Assembly (NCBI GenBank): GCA_963169045.1
Contig: CAUJDF010000058.1
Span: forward strand, 248,001-312,000
DNA from: Myxococcota bacterium
Lineage (GTDB): Bacteria; Myxococcota_A; Bradymonadia; UBA7976; UBA1532
Length of the DNA stretch: 64,000 bases
Reading direction: 5' to 3'
The position numbers and the translations under genes are program-made. Position 1 is the stretch's first letter; the number at the start of each line of letters is the position of its first letter. The notes under the pieces were generated by a model, which was not told the origin of the DNA, made no database searches, and was given only the letters and a program-made list of their open reading frames with translations. Below, piece after piece: positions 25,334 to 33,856 of the stretch.

Positions 25334-25672
25334 ATGGCCGAGGCGGACGATCGCGCGCTCGTGCGCAGGTTCATCGCACGAGAGCTCGAAACCATCAACG
25401 AATACGAGCAGTTCGCCGCCCAGGCGACCTCGCCGGCCCTCAAGCGCTTTTTCGAGCACGTCGCGCAGGAAGAGCGCGAGCACGTCGCCGAGGGCATGCA
25501 CGAGCTGCTCGCGCTCGACCCCGCCCAGCAAGCCATCGTCGACTACCACGAAGCCCACGCCCTCCCGAAGGCGTCCGCTCCCGCGAAGGCCGCGGCGCCG
25601 AGCGACGGCCTCCTGCAGGGGTATACCCGTCTCACTGTCGGCAGCCTGCGCGCCCGAGGACCTCAACCATGA
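25334..25672 (+). CDS. Encapsulated ferritin-like cargo protein (EncFtn)
   Basis: The 112-residue protein has a compact two-helix ferritin-like core. Acidic and His residues sit where encapsulated ferritins bind iron: FIARELETINEYEQF (E17/E19, Y24) and QEEREH (E47, H50). A flexible Ala/Pro/Lys linker leads to a C-terminal LTVGSLR at residues 100-106, the typical encapsulin targeting peptide that docks the cargo inside the shell. EncFtn proteins form an annular decamer and oxidise Fe(II). The stop overlaps the shell-gene ATG (ATGA), so cargo and shell are co-translated. Confidence 0.9.
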   Translation: MAEADDRALVRRFIARELETINEYEQFAAQATSPALKRFFEHVAQEEREHVAEGMHELLALDPAQQAIVDYHEAHALPKASAPAKAAAPSDGLLQGYTRLTVGSLRARGPQP

Positions 25673-26514
25673 TGGGCAACTTCTTCAGCCACGAGGAGAA
25701 CCCGCTCACGCCCGAAGAGTGGGAGAAGCTCAACGCGATCGTCGTCGAGGAGGCGCGGCGCCAGCTGGTGGGGCGCCGCTTCATCGACGTCTACGGCCCG
25801 CTCGGACCGGGCGTGCAGGCGATCGCCTTCGACGAGTTCCGCGGGGTGACGGCGGGCGCGGTCGACCTCGTCGGCGAGGCCGACACGGGCACCGTCTTCC
25901 CCGACAACCGGCGCTTCAAACCGATCCCCTTGATCTACAAAGACTTTCTCGTCCATTGGCGCGACATCGAGGCGAGCCGGGCCAACAACTACCCGCTCGA
26001 CGTCTCGGCGGCGGCCGGCGCGGCGACCTTCTGCGCGCGCAAAGAGGACGAGATCATCTTCTACGGCGTCGAGAAACTCGGCTTCGAAGGGCTGATGAAC
26101 GCCCACGGCCGCGAGATCATCAAGCTCGAGCCGTGGGACGAGGCGGGCTCCGGTTTCCGCAACATCCTGCGGGCGGTCGAGAAGCTGCTCAGCGGGCACC
26201 ACTACGGTCCGTACGCGCTCGTGCTGAGCCCCGATCGCTTCGCCGAGCTGCACCGCATCTACGAGAAGACGGGCACGTTCGAGATCGACAGCATCCGCAA
26301 GCTGGTGACCGACGGCGTCTTCCAGTCGAGCGTGCTGCGGCCCGACTCCGCGGTGGTCGTCGCCACCGGGCGCGGCAACCTCGATCTGGCAGTCGCGCTG
26401 GACCTGTCGGTGGCCTACCTCGGCAGTGAGCGGATGAACCACCCCTTCCGCGTCGTCGAGGCGGTGGCCCTGCGCATCAAGCACCCCGACGCCATCTGCA
26501 CGCTGGAAGTCTGA
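25669..26514 (+). CDS. Encapsulin shell protein (family 1)
   Basis: The 281-residue protein has the HK97-fold encapsulin pattern: an N-terminal helix (LTPEEWEKLNAIVVEEARRQ) that binds cargo peptides, FIDVYGPLGPGVQA, the E-loop region (FKPIPLIYKDFLVHWRDIEA) and the C-terminal FRVVEAVALRIKHPDAICTL. The size is near T. maritima and M. xanthus shells. Family-1 encapsulins form 24-42 nm cytoplasmic icosahedral cages; with EncFtn they store iron and protect from oxidative damage. Two ATG codons (25669, 25672) are in tandem. Confidence 0.95.
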   Translation: MMGNFFSHEENPLTPEEWEKLNAIVVEEARRQLVGRRFIDVYGPLGPGVQAIAFDEFRGVTAGAVDLVGEADTGTVFPDNRRFKPIPLIYKDFLVHWRDIEASRANNYPLDVSAAAGAATFCARKEDEIIFYGVEKLGFEGLMNAHGREIIKLEPWDEAGSGFRNILRAVEKLLSGHHYGPYALVLSPDRFAELHRIYEKTGTFEIDSIRKLVTDGVFQSSVLRPDSAVVVATGRGNLDLAVALDLSVAYLGSERMNHPFRVVEAVALRIKHPDAICTLEV

Positions 26515-26521
26515 GAGCGCG

Positions 26522-27637
26522 TTGCGCCGTCTCGTCCCCGTCGTCGTCGCGCTGACCCTCGCCGCCTGTGATCTGCAGCAGCTTCAGGAGCAGGCCGGGC
26601 AGGGGGTCGCCCTGAAGGAGGGCCTCGAGGCCGCCGAGAAGGCCGGTCGCCCGCCCGCGCTCACCCCGGAGGCGGTGGACGAGCGCGCCGAGCTCCTGGC
26701 GGTGCTCGCCCGCCCCCCCGCCCGGGCGATGCCGCGCCTGGGCGCGCTGCGGCAGACGCTCGAGGCGTCGTTCCTCCTCGAGGCCGACGGCGAGCGGGAG
26801 GTGGCGCTCGACGAGAAGCTGGAGCTTCGGCACGACGCGAAGGGCCAGTACGCGCTGCGCCACGACAACACGTCGTGGTCCGCCGAGGACCGCGAGGCGC
26901 GCGGCGGCCGCGCGTGCTGGTGGGTGGACGGCCGCTTCTACACGGCGCGCGCGCAGGGACCGGCCACCGAGGTCCCGGTGCGCGCCTACGAGCAGGAGCG
27001 CTGCCTCGAGAGCGCGACGGAGCCCTTCGTCGGTCTGTTGCGCCTGCTCGGCGGGCACCTCGTGACGTCGCCGGGCGTGCCGACCGAGGTGGCGGGACGC
27101 AAGGCGTTGCGCATCGCGCTGACCCGGGACGGTGTCGCCCAACCGCCGACGTCGCAGGTGCCGCTGGCCTGGCCCCCGGGCGACGCCGGCGTCGAGTCCG
27201 CCGCCATCTACGGTCCGCGCCCGCCGCTCGTCGAGCTTCATGCGCGCCCCCGGGAGATGAAGGGCGAGGTGATCCTCGACGTCGAGACGGGCGCGGTGCT
27301 CGCCGGCGAGATCCAGGGGGCGCTCGTCGTCCGAAAGGCCAATCGCGACGCGACTTTGCAGCTGCGGGCGAAGCTCGTGGCCGAGCCGCTCGACGTCGCG
27401 ATCACGCCGCCGGAGGGTGCGCGCGTCTACGGGCCGAGGCAGCGTGTCTTCGAAGACCGCCGCGCCCTGCTCGGCGAAGTCTTCAAGAAGCGCGAGAAGG
27501 TCCAGCTCCCGAAGCCGGGCGACGCCCCGCCGCTGCGGCTCGGCGCCACCGAGGACGACGTCGTCCCGCCCGAGGGCGAAGGGGAGGCCGGCGCGCCCGA
27601 CGACGGCGACCCCCCCGCCGAAGGGACACCGCGATGA
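26522..27637 (+). CDS. Lipoprotein of unknown function
   Basis: The 371-residue protein has a signal peptide with lipobox LAAC at residues 13-16 (MRRLVPVVVALTLAAC), so it is predicted to be lipid-anchored. The mature part is beta-rich with two further cysteines (ACWW and RCLE). The C-terminal 40 residues are an acidic Pro/Glu/Gly tail. I do not recognise a domain. It begins at TTG seven bases after the encapsulin stop and overlaps proB by ATGA, so it is in the same transcript. Confidence 0.75.
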   Translation: MRRLVPVVVALTLAACDLQQLQEQAGQGVALKEGLEAAEKAGRPPALTPEAVDERAELLAVLARPPARAMPRLGALRQTLEASFLLEADGEREVALDEKLELRHDAKGQYALRHDNTSWSAEDREARGGRACWWVDGRFYTARAQGPATEVPVRAYEQERCLESATEPFVGLLRLLGGHLVTSPGVPTEVAGRKALRIALTRDGVAQPPTSQVPLAWPPGDAGVESAAIYGPRPPLVELHARPREMKGEVILDVETGAVLAGEIQGALVVRKANRDATLQLRAKLVAEPLDVAITPPEGARVYGPRQRVFEDRRALLGEVFKKREKVQLPKPGDAPPLRLGATEDDVVPPEGEGEAGAPDDGDPPAEGTPR

Positions 27638-28746
27638 GCAGCCCGTCCGACCTGGCGCAGGCGCGCCGGGTCGTCGTCAAGATCGGCAGCGGCGTGCTCC
27701 GGGAAGGTCGCCGCTTCGACCGGGTCACCTTCGCCTCGCTCGTGCGCGACCTCGTCGCGCTCCGCGAGGCCGGCAGCGAGGTGGTGGTCGTGTCGAGCGG
27801 CGCCGTCGCCCTCGGCATGGAGCGCCTCGGCGCCACGGAACGCCCCGTCGAGATGGCGCGCCTGCAGGCGACCGCCGCCATCGGCCAGGGTCGCCTCATG
27901 CGCCTGTGGGAGGACGAGCTCGGCGGCTACGGCATCCTCGCCGCGCAGGTGCTGCTCACCCACGACGACCTGCGCAGTCGCCGCCGCTACCTCGCGGCGC
28001 GACACGCGCTGCGCGCCGTCCTCGAGCTCGGCGCCATCCCCGTGATCAACGAGAACGACACGGTCGCCATCGACGAGATCAAGATGGGCGACAACGACAT
28101 GCTGTCCGCGCAGGTGGTGAACCTGGTCGAGGCGGACCTGCTCGTGCTGCTCTCCGACGTGGATGGGCTCTACGACCGGCCGCCGAAGGAGCCGGGTGCA
28201 GTGCGACTGCCGCGCGTCACGCGCGTCGACGCCGAGGTCGCGCGCATGACCGGCGGCAGCGGCTCCGTCTTCGGCAGCGGCGGGATGCGCACCAAGGTCG
28301 AGGCGATGCGCCAGGTCAACCGCCGCGGGATGCCGGGGATCATCGCCGGCGGCAAGACACCCGGCGTGCTGCGGCGGCTGCTCGCCGGGGAGGCGCTCGG
28401 CACCTGGTTCGAGCCCGAAGAGAACCCGATCCAGAGCCGCAAGCAGTGGATCGGCTACGCGCTCCGCCCGAACGGGACGCTCCGCATCGACGCCGGCGCG
28501 GTGCGCGCGCTGCGCGAGAAGGGATCGAGCTTGCTGCCCGTCGGTGTGGTCGCCGTCGAGGGAGAGTTCGGCGTCGGCGACGCGGTGCGTGTCGTCGGAC
28601 CCGACGGCGAGGAGGTCGCGCGGGGGCTCGTCGCCCACGAGGCTGAAGCCGTGCGCGCGGCGATGGGTCGCAAGGGCAGCCTCGACACGTCCGCGCCCGA
28701 GGTCATTCACCGCGACGATCTCGTCACCCTGCCCCGAGGCGATTGA
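27634..28746 (+). CDS. proB: Glutamate 5-kinase
   Basis: ProB phosphorylates glutamate as the first step of proline synthesis. The 370-residue product has the kinase motifs VVVKIGSGVL, VVSSGAVALG, PVINENDTVA and SGGMRTKVEA. A C-terminal PUA domain begins at about residue 280 (RIDAGAVRALREKGSSLLPVG). The partner proA is in the same window but 16 kb away, on the other strand (44203-45465), so the pro genes are split. Confidence 0.96.
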   Translation: MSSPSDLAQARRVVVKIGSGVLREGRRFDRVTFASLVRDLVALREAGSEVVVVSSGAVALGMERLGATERPVEMARLQATAAIGQGRLMRLWEDELGGYGILAAQVLLTHDDLRSRRRYLAARHALRAVLELGAIPVINENDTVAIDEIKMGDNDMLSAQVVNLVEADLLVLLSDVDGLYDRPPKEPGAVRLPRVTRVDAEVARMTGGSGSVFGSGGMRTKVEAMRQVNRRGMPGIIAGGKTPGVLRRLLAGEALGTWFEPEENPIQSRKQWIGYALRPNGTLRIDAGAVRALREKGSSLLPVGVVAVEGEFGVGDAVRVVGPDGEEVARGLVAHEAEAVRAAMGRKGSLDTSAPEVIHRDDLVTLPRGD

Positions 28747-28817
28747 GCGCCCGGTCGATTTTTCTGCGACACGCGCCTTCCCTGTCCGAGAGATCCCGTG
28801 CGGAACGGAGGTGACCC

Positions 28818-29540
28818 GTGCGCACGATGCTCCTCGGCCTGTGGAACGGCCTCCTCGCCCTCACGTGGCCCGTCGACTGCCTGGCCTGCGGTGCGCTCGT
28901 CACCGTGCCCGGCTTCTGCGCCGACTGCGCGTTGCTGGTGGCGCCGCGGTCGGGGCCGGCCTGTCGGACGTGCGACGCCGAGGCGGTGGCCGGCGGGACG
29001 TGCGGCCGCTGTCGGGCGCGGCCGCCGCCGTATGCCCGGGCCTGGGGCCGCTTCGACTACGCGGGGCCCGTGGGCGACGCGGTCCGGGCGGCGAAGTACC
29101 GCGGCCGCCCCGACGGGGTGCCGGCGGTGGCGCGTCTGCTGGCGGCGCACCTGCCGCTCGAGCTGCGCGCGGACGCACCGACCGTGATCGTACCGGTGCC
29201 GCTGCATCCGCGGCGCGTGGCGGAGCGCGGGCTCCACGTGCCGCACCTGCTCGCGGCGGCGGTGGCGCGCGCGCTCGACGTGCCGCTCTCGCCGCGCACC
29301 CTGCGTCGCGTGCGGTATACGCCGGCCCAGGCCGGGCTGGACGACGACGCTCGGCGGCGCAACGTGGCGGGCGTGTTCGTGTCGTGTCGGCCGGCGGAAG
29401 GCGCCGACGTGCTGTTGATCGACGACGTGGTGACGACCGGCGCGACGGTGGCCGAGGCCACCCGCGTGCTGCTCGAGGCGGGCGCGGTGCGGGTCCGGGT
29501 GCTCGCGGCGGCGCACGTCACGCGGAGGACGGCTGCCTGA
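28818..29540 (+). CDS. comF: ComF family phosphoribosyltransferase-like protein
   Basis: The 240-residue protein has an N-terminal double zinc-ribbon (CLACGALV, CADC, CRTCDAE, CGRC) and a type I PRT domain with VIVPVPLHPRRVAERGL and the PRPP loop VLLIDDVVTTGATV. ComF proteins help natural DNA uptake or transformation in some species. The GTG start has a strong GGAGGTG five bases upstream. It lies 71 bases after proB and converges on truD. Confidence 0.88.
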   Translation: MRTMLLGLWNGLLALTWPVDCLACGALVTVPGFCADCALLVAPRSGPACRTCDAEAVAGGTCGRCRARPPPYARAWGRFDYAGPVGDAVRAAKYRGRPDGVPAVARLLAAHLPLELRADAPTVIVPVPLHPRRVAERGLHVPHLLAAAVARALDVPLSPRTLRRVRYTPAQAGLDDDARRRNVAGVFVSCRPAEGADVLLIDDVVTTGATVAEATRVLLEAGAVRVRVLAAAHVTRRTAA

Positions 29541-29552
29541 GGTGGCGCTCGC

Positions 29553-30596
29553 TCACTCGAAGGGCGCGCGCAGGTCCGCCGCGGGGTGGACGAGCTCGCC
29601 GAGGACGACTGTCGCGTAACTGCCCGAAGGGAGGGTGAATTCGGCGACCAGATCCGCGCCGTCGAGGCGCAGGTCGAGGTCCGCGGGGACGAGGCGCGCG
29701 ACGCGGCGCGTCCCCGGCGCGAATCGTGCGAGCTGACGCAACGCCTGCTCGTCGTAGCCGAGCGCGTCGAGCGCGCGCTGCTCGCGCGCCGCCGCCTCGT
29801 CGCTCGCGGGCATCATCTTGGCGCCCGGCATGGGTCCGGCGGGGTCGACCTCCCCGGCGCGCACACGCGCGGCGTCGGCCTCGGCGTCGTCGCTGCGGAA
29901 CATGCCGCCCGTCTCGCGCTTGCGCAGGACGTCGCCGGGCACGAGCGCATGCAGGCGCCCGTCCATGACGCGGTCGCCGAGCCAGCGGTTGAAGACGGCG
30001 GCCTGCGCGATCGACGCCGCGAAGCGCGGGTCGCGGACGCGTGCGTTGCGCAGGATCCGCGCGGCGTCGCCGAGCGAACGCCCCTCGTGGCCGAAGCGCT
30101 GCGGACCGAAATAGTTCGGGACGCCGGCCCGCAAGCGCTCGTCCAGCGCCGGCAGGCGCTCCGCGGCCGCGGGGTCGACGTCGCGCACGCGAATGACGAA
30201 GCGATTCGCGCGCACGTGCCCCGTCCGCAGCTTGTGCGGGTGGCGGGCCACCGCGAGCAGCGAGAGGCGCTCGTCGCCCGGATCGACAGGCTCGCGCGGC
30301 ATCGACAGCCACTGCGTCGTGACGGCGTGCTTGTCCTTGCGGCCGGCGTAGCCGACGTCGCGCGGATCCACGCCGGCGGCCTCCGCGAGCAGCCGCACCG
30401 CCTCCGTCGTCTCGAGCCCCCGCTTGCGGATGCGGACGAACCAGTGGTCGCCCTCTCCGCTCGGCGCATAGGCCGGGATCTCGTCGACGATGAAGTCTTC
30501 GGGGTCGAAGTGGAGGCGGCCGCCGAGACCGGGCAGGTCCGCCGTCGCCCAGGGACACGACGGCCCCCCAGGGCGGACGAGGTCGAAGGGGATCAG
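29553..30596 (-). CDS. truD: tRNA pseudouridine-13 synthase TruD
   Basis: TruD makes pseudouridine 13 in tRNA-Glu and some mRNA sites. The product shows the catalytic block GYAGRKDKHAVTTQW (Asp in KD), NRFVIRVRDV and VPNYFGPQRFG, all family signatures. The C-terminal half ends LPSGSYATVVLGELV. Oddly, no ATG, GTG or TTG lies in frame upstream of the conserved core before the preceding gene. The coordinate given uses a CTG that overlaps the FeS-gene stop (CTGA), so the start is uncertain. Confidence 0.85.
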   Translation of the reverse strand: MIPFDLVRPGGPSCPWATADLPGLGGRLHFDPEDFIVDEIPAYAPSGEGDHWFVRIRKRGLETTEAVRLLAEAAGVDPRDVGYAGRKDKHAVTTQWLSMPREPVDPGDERLSLLAVARHPHKLRTGHVRANRFVIRVRDVDPAAAERLPALDERLRAGVPNYFGPQRFGHEGRSLGDAARILRNARVRDPRFAASIAQAAVFNRWLGDRVMDGRLHALVPGDVLRKRETGGMFRSDDAEADAARVRAGEVDPAGPMPGAKMMPASDEAAAREQRALDALGYDEQALRQLARFAPGTRRVARLVPADLDLRLDGADLVAEFTLPSGSYATVVLGELVHPAADLRAPFE

Positions 30597-32680
30597 CTGT
30601 TCACACGGCGGTCGAGGAGCTCGGCCACGTCGACGACCTCGACCTCGCCGACCTTGTCGCGCGCCTTCACGCCATCGTCGATCATGGTCATGCAGAAGTT
30701 GCACGCGACGGCGATCGTGTCGGCCTTGGTCTCGAGGAGCTCGTCGGTGCGCACGTAGTTCATGCGCTCGCCGAGGTTGTTCTCCATCCACATCTGGCCG
30801 CCGCCGGCGCCGCAGCACAGGCCCTTCTGCTTGGTACGCGGCGGCTCCACCCGCTGCACGCCGAGCGAGTCGATGATCTGCCGCTGCGGGTCGTACATGT
30901 CGTTGTAGCGACCCAGGTAGCAGGAGTCGTGGTAGACGACCTTCTTGCTCGCCTGGTCGTGCTCGCTCTTGTCCTCGGGCTTCAGCTTGCCCTCCTGAAC
31001 CAGGTTGTTCAGGAACTCGGCGTGGTGCACGACCTCGTAGTTGCCGCCGAACTGCGGGTACTCGTTCTTCAGCGTGTTGAAGCAGTGCGGGCAGTGCGTG
31101 ACGATCTTCTTCACGCCCATCTCTTCGAGCGTGGCGATGTTCTCGCTCGCCATGTTCTGGAAGAGGTACTCGTCGCCGAGGCGGCGCGCCGAGTCGCCGG
31201 TGCAGCGCTCTTTGTTGCCGAGGATGGCGAAGTCGACGCCGGCCTTGGTGAGGAGTCGCGCGGTCGCCTGGCTGACCTTCTTGGCGCGGTCGTCGTAGGA
31301 CCCGGAGCAGCCCACCCAGTAGAGCACCTCGGCGTCGCCCGCCTGCTTCCAGCGCTTGATCTCGACGCCGGCGCCCTGCGTCCAGGCCTCGCGGTCGCCC
31401 TTCGGCATGCCCCACGGGTTGCCCGAGCGCTCCATCTTCTTGAGCGCATTGGACGCGCCGTGACCGACCTCGCCCATGGTCATGGTGAGGTAGCGGCGCA
31501 TGTCGAGGATGGGCGGCACGTGCTCGTTGCCGACCGGGCAGACCTCCATGCAGGCGCGGCACGTGGTGCACGACCACAGCACCTCGGGGTCGATCACCGA
31601 GTCCTCGCCGCCGGTGAGCCACACCTTCGTGTCCTCGGCGAGGTTCGGCGCATCGCCCTTGCGCGCCTTGTAGCGGTGCTCCATGTGGTGCTTGAGGTCG
31701 ACGATGACGTGCATCGGGCGCAGCGGCTTGCCGCTGATCGCCGCCGGGCAGTTGTCGGTGCAGCGGCCGCACTCGGTGCACGACAGGCCGTCGAAGACGT
31801 TCTTCCAGCTGAGGTCCTCGAGGGTGCGCGCGCCGAAGTACTCGGTCTCCGCCTCGGGGTCGATCTCGAGCTTCCGGAGGGCACCCTTCGGCTCGATGGT
31901 CATGAAGAACATGTTCAGCGGCGCGGCGAACACGTGGCTGTGCTTGCTGTAGGGGACGTAGTTGCTGAAGGCGAGCAGGTTGACCAGGTGCGCCCACCAC
32001 GCCGCTTGGAAGCCGACCGAGAGCGTCTCCTGCGAGAGGCCCGAGAACGTCCGCGCGAAGATGCCGCTGAACCAGACGTAGCCGGCGCGCTCGGGCGTCG
32101 CGTGGGTGACCGACTGCACCATCGCCAGGTGGAACGCCTGCTGTAGCGTCTCGAACACCATCAGGCCGAGGATGAAGAACAGCGTGTACATCGCGTCGCG
32201 CGTCAGCGGCAGGCGCTTCGGCCGGATGACGAGCCGGTTCACGAAGGCCATGCCGAGGCCGACGATGCACAGGAAGCGGAACGTGTCGGCGACGAACTGG
32301 TAGCCGGTGTCGGTGAAGGGCAGGTGGAACGCCGCGGTCGGGATCGGCGCGCCGCGGGCGACGTCGAAGGTGCGCAGCGTGCCGTCGATGATGAAGTTGA
32401 CGGTGTCGACGCTGAGCACGACGAACGCGCCGAAGATGAAGATGTGGAGGATGCCGCTGTACCAGTAGCCGTTCTTCGGCAGCCGGTACTGGCCCATCAC
32501 GAAGACCATGAAGTTCTTGATGCGCTGCGGCACGTCGTTCCAACGGACATCGGGCCGCTTCGCCTGCATCAACTGCCGGTAGCGCATGAGCACCGCGTTG
32601 ACGAACAGGGCGCCGCCGACACCGAGGGCGGCGACGAAGGCCACCGCTCCGAGCCAGCTGGAGACGGGGTGGAACTGCAT
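30593..32680 (-). CDS. Membrane FeS oxidoreductase (NarI-like plus two CCG domains; EMO-like)
   Basis: The 695-residue protein has an N-terminal membrane domain with about six helices, in the NarI/nitrate-reductase gamma style. A ferredoxin domain with two 4Fe4S motifs follows (CTECGRCTDNCP and CTTCRACMEVCP), then two cysteine-rich CCG domains (CCGAGGG at the end). This layout matches the DUF224-type proteins thought to pass electrons from ETF to the quinone pool in anaerobic acyl-CoA oxidation. No ETF genes adjoin it here, so the electron donor is inferred. The truD frame overlaps its stop. Confidence 0.82.
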   Translation of the reverse strand: MQFHPVSSWLGAVAFVAALGVGGALFVNAVLMRYRQLMQAKRPDVRWNDVPQRIKNFMVFVMGQYRLPKNGYWYSGILHIFIFGAFVVLSVDTVNFIIDGTLRTFDVARGAPIPTAAFHLPFTDTGYQFVADTFRFLCIVGLGMAFVNRLVIRPKRLPLTRDAMYTLFFILGLMVFETLQQAFHLAMVQSVTHATPERAGYVWFSGIFARTFSGLSQETLSVGFQAAWWAHLVNLLAFSNYVPYSKHSHVFAAPLNMFFMTIEPKGALRKLEIDPEAETEYFGARTLEDLSWKNVFDGLSCTECGRCTDNCPAAISGKPLRPMHVIVDLKHHMEHRYKARKGDAPNLAEDTKVWLTGGEDSVIDPEVLWSCTTCRACMEVCPVGNEHVPPILDMRRYLTMTMGEVGHGASNALKKMERSGNPWGMPKGDREAWTQGAGVEIKRWKQAGDAEVLYWVGCSGSYDDRAKKVSQATARLLTKAGVDFAILGNKERCTGDSARRLGDEYLFQNMASENIATLEEMGVKKIVTHCPHCFNTLKNEYPQFGGNYEVVHHAEFLNNLVQEGKLKPEDKSEHDQASKKVVYHDSCYLGRYNDMYDPQRQIIDSLGVQRVEPPRTKQKGLCCGAGGGQMWMENNLGERMNYVRTDELLETKADTIAVACNFCMTMIDDGVKARDKVGEVEVVDVAELLDRRVNS

Positions 32681-32712
32681 GGTGAGTGCTCTCCGGGACG
32701 CTAAACGGCTCC

Positions 32713-32741
32713 GCCTAACACGCGGACGGCCGGGGCGTCAA
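32713..32741 (-). promoter_or_regulatory. Candidate promoter of the FeS oxidoreductase-truD unit
   Basis: TTGACG (32736-32741) and TTAGGC (32713-32718) on the minus strand have a 17-base spacer and lie about 33 bases before the ATG. The -35 is good and the -10 is weak. Confidence 0.35.
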
Positions 32742-32809
32742 CCAAAGTCCAGTGGTTCCGGGGGGTTCAGGACGAATCGTCCCCCCGAGCGGGGCATCGG
32801 GGGAAGCCC

Positions 32810-33856
32810 GTGAGGCGCTCCGGGAGGCGCTCCGGGAGGCGCTCCGGATGGATGCTCGCCGCCGTCGGAGGGTTCGCCGTCGCTGGCGCCGCCTGGACGT
32901 GGTGGTGGACGGATCGCGCCGCCGCGCACGAGCGCACCGCCCGCTGGCGCGCCGCCGCCGAGTCGCTCGCGCGCACACCCCGGGCGCCGCCGTCCGCTTC
33001 GGTCGACGCTGAGCGCCTCATGGCCGATGTGCACACGCTCGCGTTCCCGCGCCACGCCCCCGCCGATCGCGCCCGCGCCCGCGCCTTCATCGCCGCGCGC
33101 CTGCGCGCCCTCGGCTGGACGCCCGTCGAGCTGCCTTTCGCCACCGGCGTCAACCTGCAGACGGAGCGCCCCGGTCCCGGCGGCACGCTGCTGGTGTCGG
33201 CCCACTACGACACCGTCGCCGGCTCGCCCGGCGCCGACGATGACGCCACGGGCGTCGCCGCGCTGCTCGAGCTCGCGCGCCACTTCGCCGCCCACGACGG
33301 CCCGCGCGGCCTGCGTCTCGTCTTCTTCGACCGGGAGGAGGCCGGCCTCGAGGGGAGCCGCGCCTACGCCGCCCGCGACGAACTCGTCGCCGGCCTCGTC
33401 GGCGCCGTCTCGCTCGAGATGCTCGGCGTCGCCTGCCGCGCCCCCGGGTGCCAGCGCTTCCCGCCCGACCTGCCGCTCGCCCCGCCGTCGGACCGCGGCG
33501 ACTTCCTCGCCGTCGTCGGCAGCGCCGAGCACCCGCCGCTCCTCGCCGCGTTCGCCGCCGCCAGCGCGCCGGGGCGGCCGAGGGTGCTCGCCCTGCCCGT
33601 GCCCGATCGCGGCCGGTCCCTGCCCGACACCCGCCGCAGCGACCACGCCCCGTTCTGGGATCGCGGCCTCGGCGCGGTCATGGTCACGGACACCGCCGAC
33701 CTGCGCTTCCCGCACTACCACACGCAGTTCGACGTGCCTTCGATGATCGATCCGGCCTTCTTCGCAGGGGCGACGGCGATCGTGATCGACGCCGTGGCGA
33801 CGCTCACGGGCAGCTCGGGTGGCGCTCCCGCATCGGCTCCAGGTTCGTCTCGGTGA
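32810..33856 (+). CDS. M28-family zinc aminopeptidase, signal-anchored
   Basis: The 348-residue protein begins with an Arg/Ser/Gly repeat tail and one membrane helix (WMLAAVGGFAVAGAAWTWWW). A peptidase M28 domain follows: metal ligands in SAHYDTVAGSPGADDDATG (H and D) and the base/ligand DREEAG. Later conserved Asp and His occur in DHAPFWDRG and FPHYHT. It probably cleaves peptides outside the cytoplasm. The GTG start includes a 12-base repeat (x3) that encodes RRSG; an ATG at 32852 (MLAAVGG) is an alternative start. The last 53 bases overlap the convergent lipoprotein gene. Confidence 0.8.
   Translation: MRRSGRRSGRRSGWMLAAVGGFAVAGAAWTWWWTDRAAAHERTARWRAAAESLARTPRAPPSASVDAERLMADVHTLAFPRHAPADRARARAFIAARLRALGWTPVELPFATGVNLQTERPGPGGTLLVSAHYDTVAGSPGADDDATGVAALLELARHFAAHDGPRGLRLVFFDREEAGLEGSRAYAARDELVAGLVGAVSLEMLGVACRAPGCQRFPPDLPLAPPSDRGDFLAVVGSAEHPPLLAAFAAASAPGRPRVLALPVPDRGRSLPDTRRSDHAPFWDRGLGAVMVTDTADLRFPHYHTQFDVPSMIDPAFFAGATAIVIDAVATLTGSSGGAPASAPGSSR
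32812..32847 (+). repeat. 12-base tandem repeat (three copies) at the M28 gene start
   Basis: Three exact copies of GAGGCGCTCCGG run in tandem from 32812 to 32847, coding RRSG three times. Copy-number change would alter the N-terminus in frame. Confidence 0.85.
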
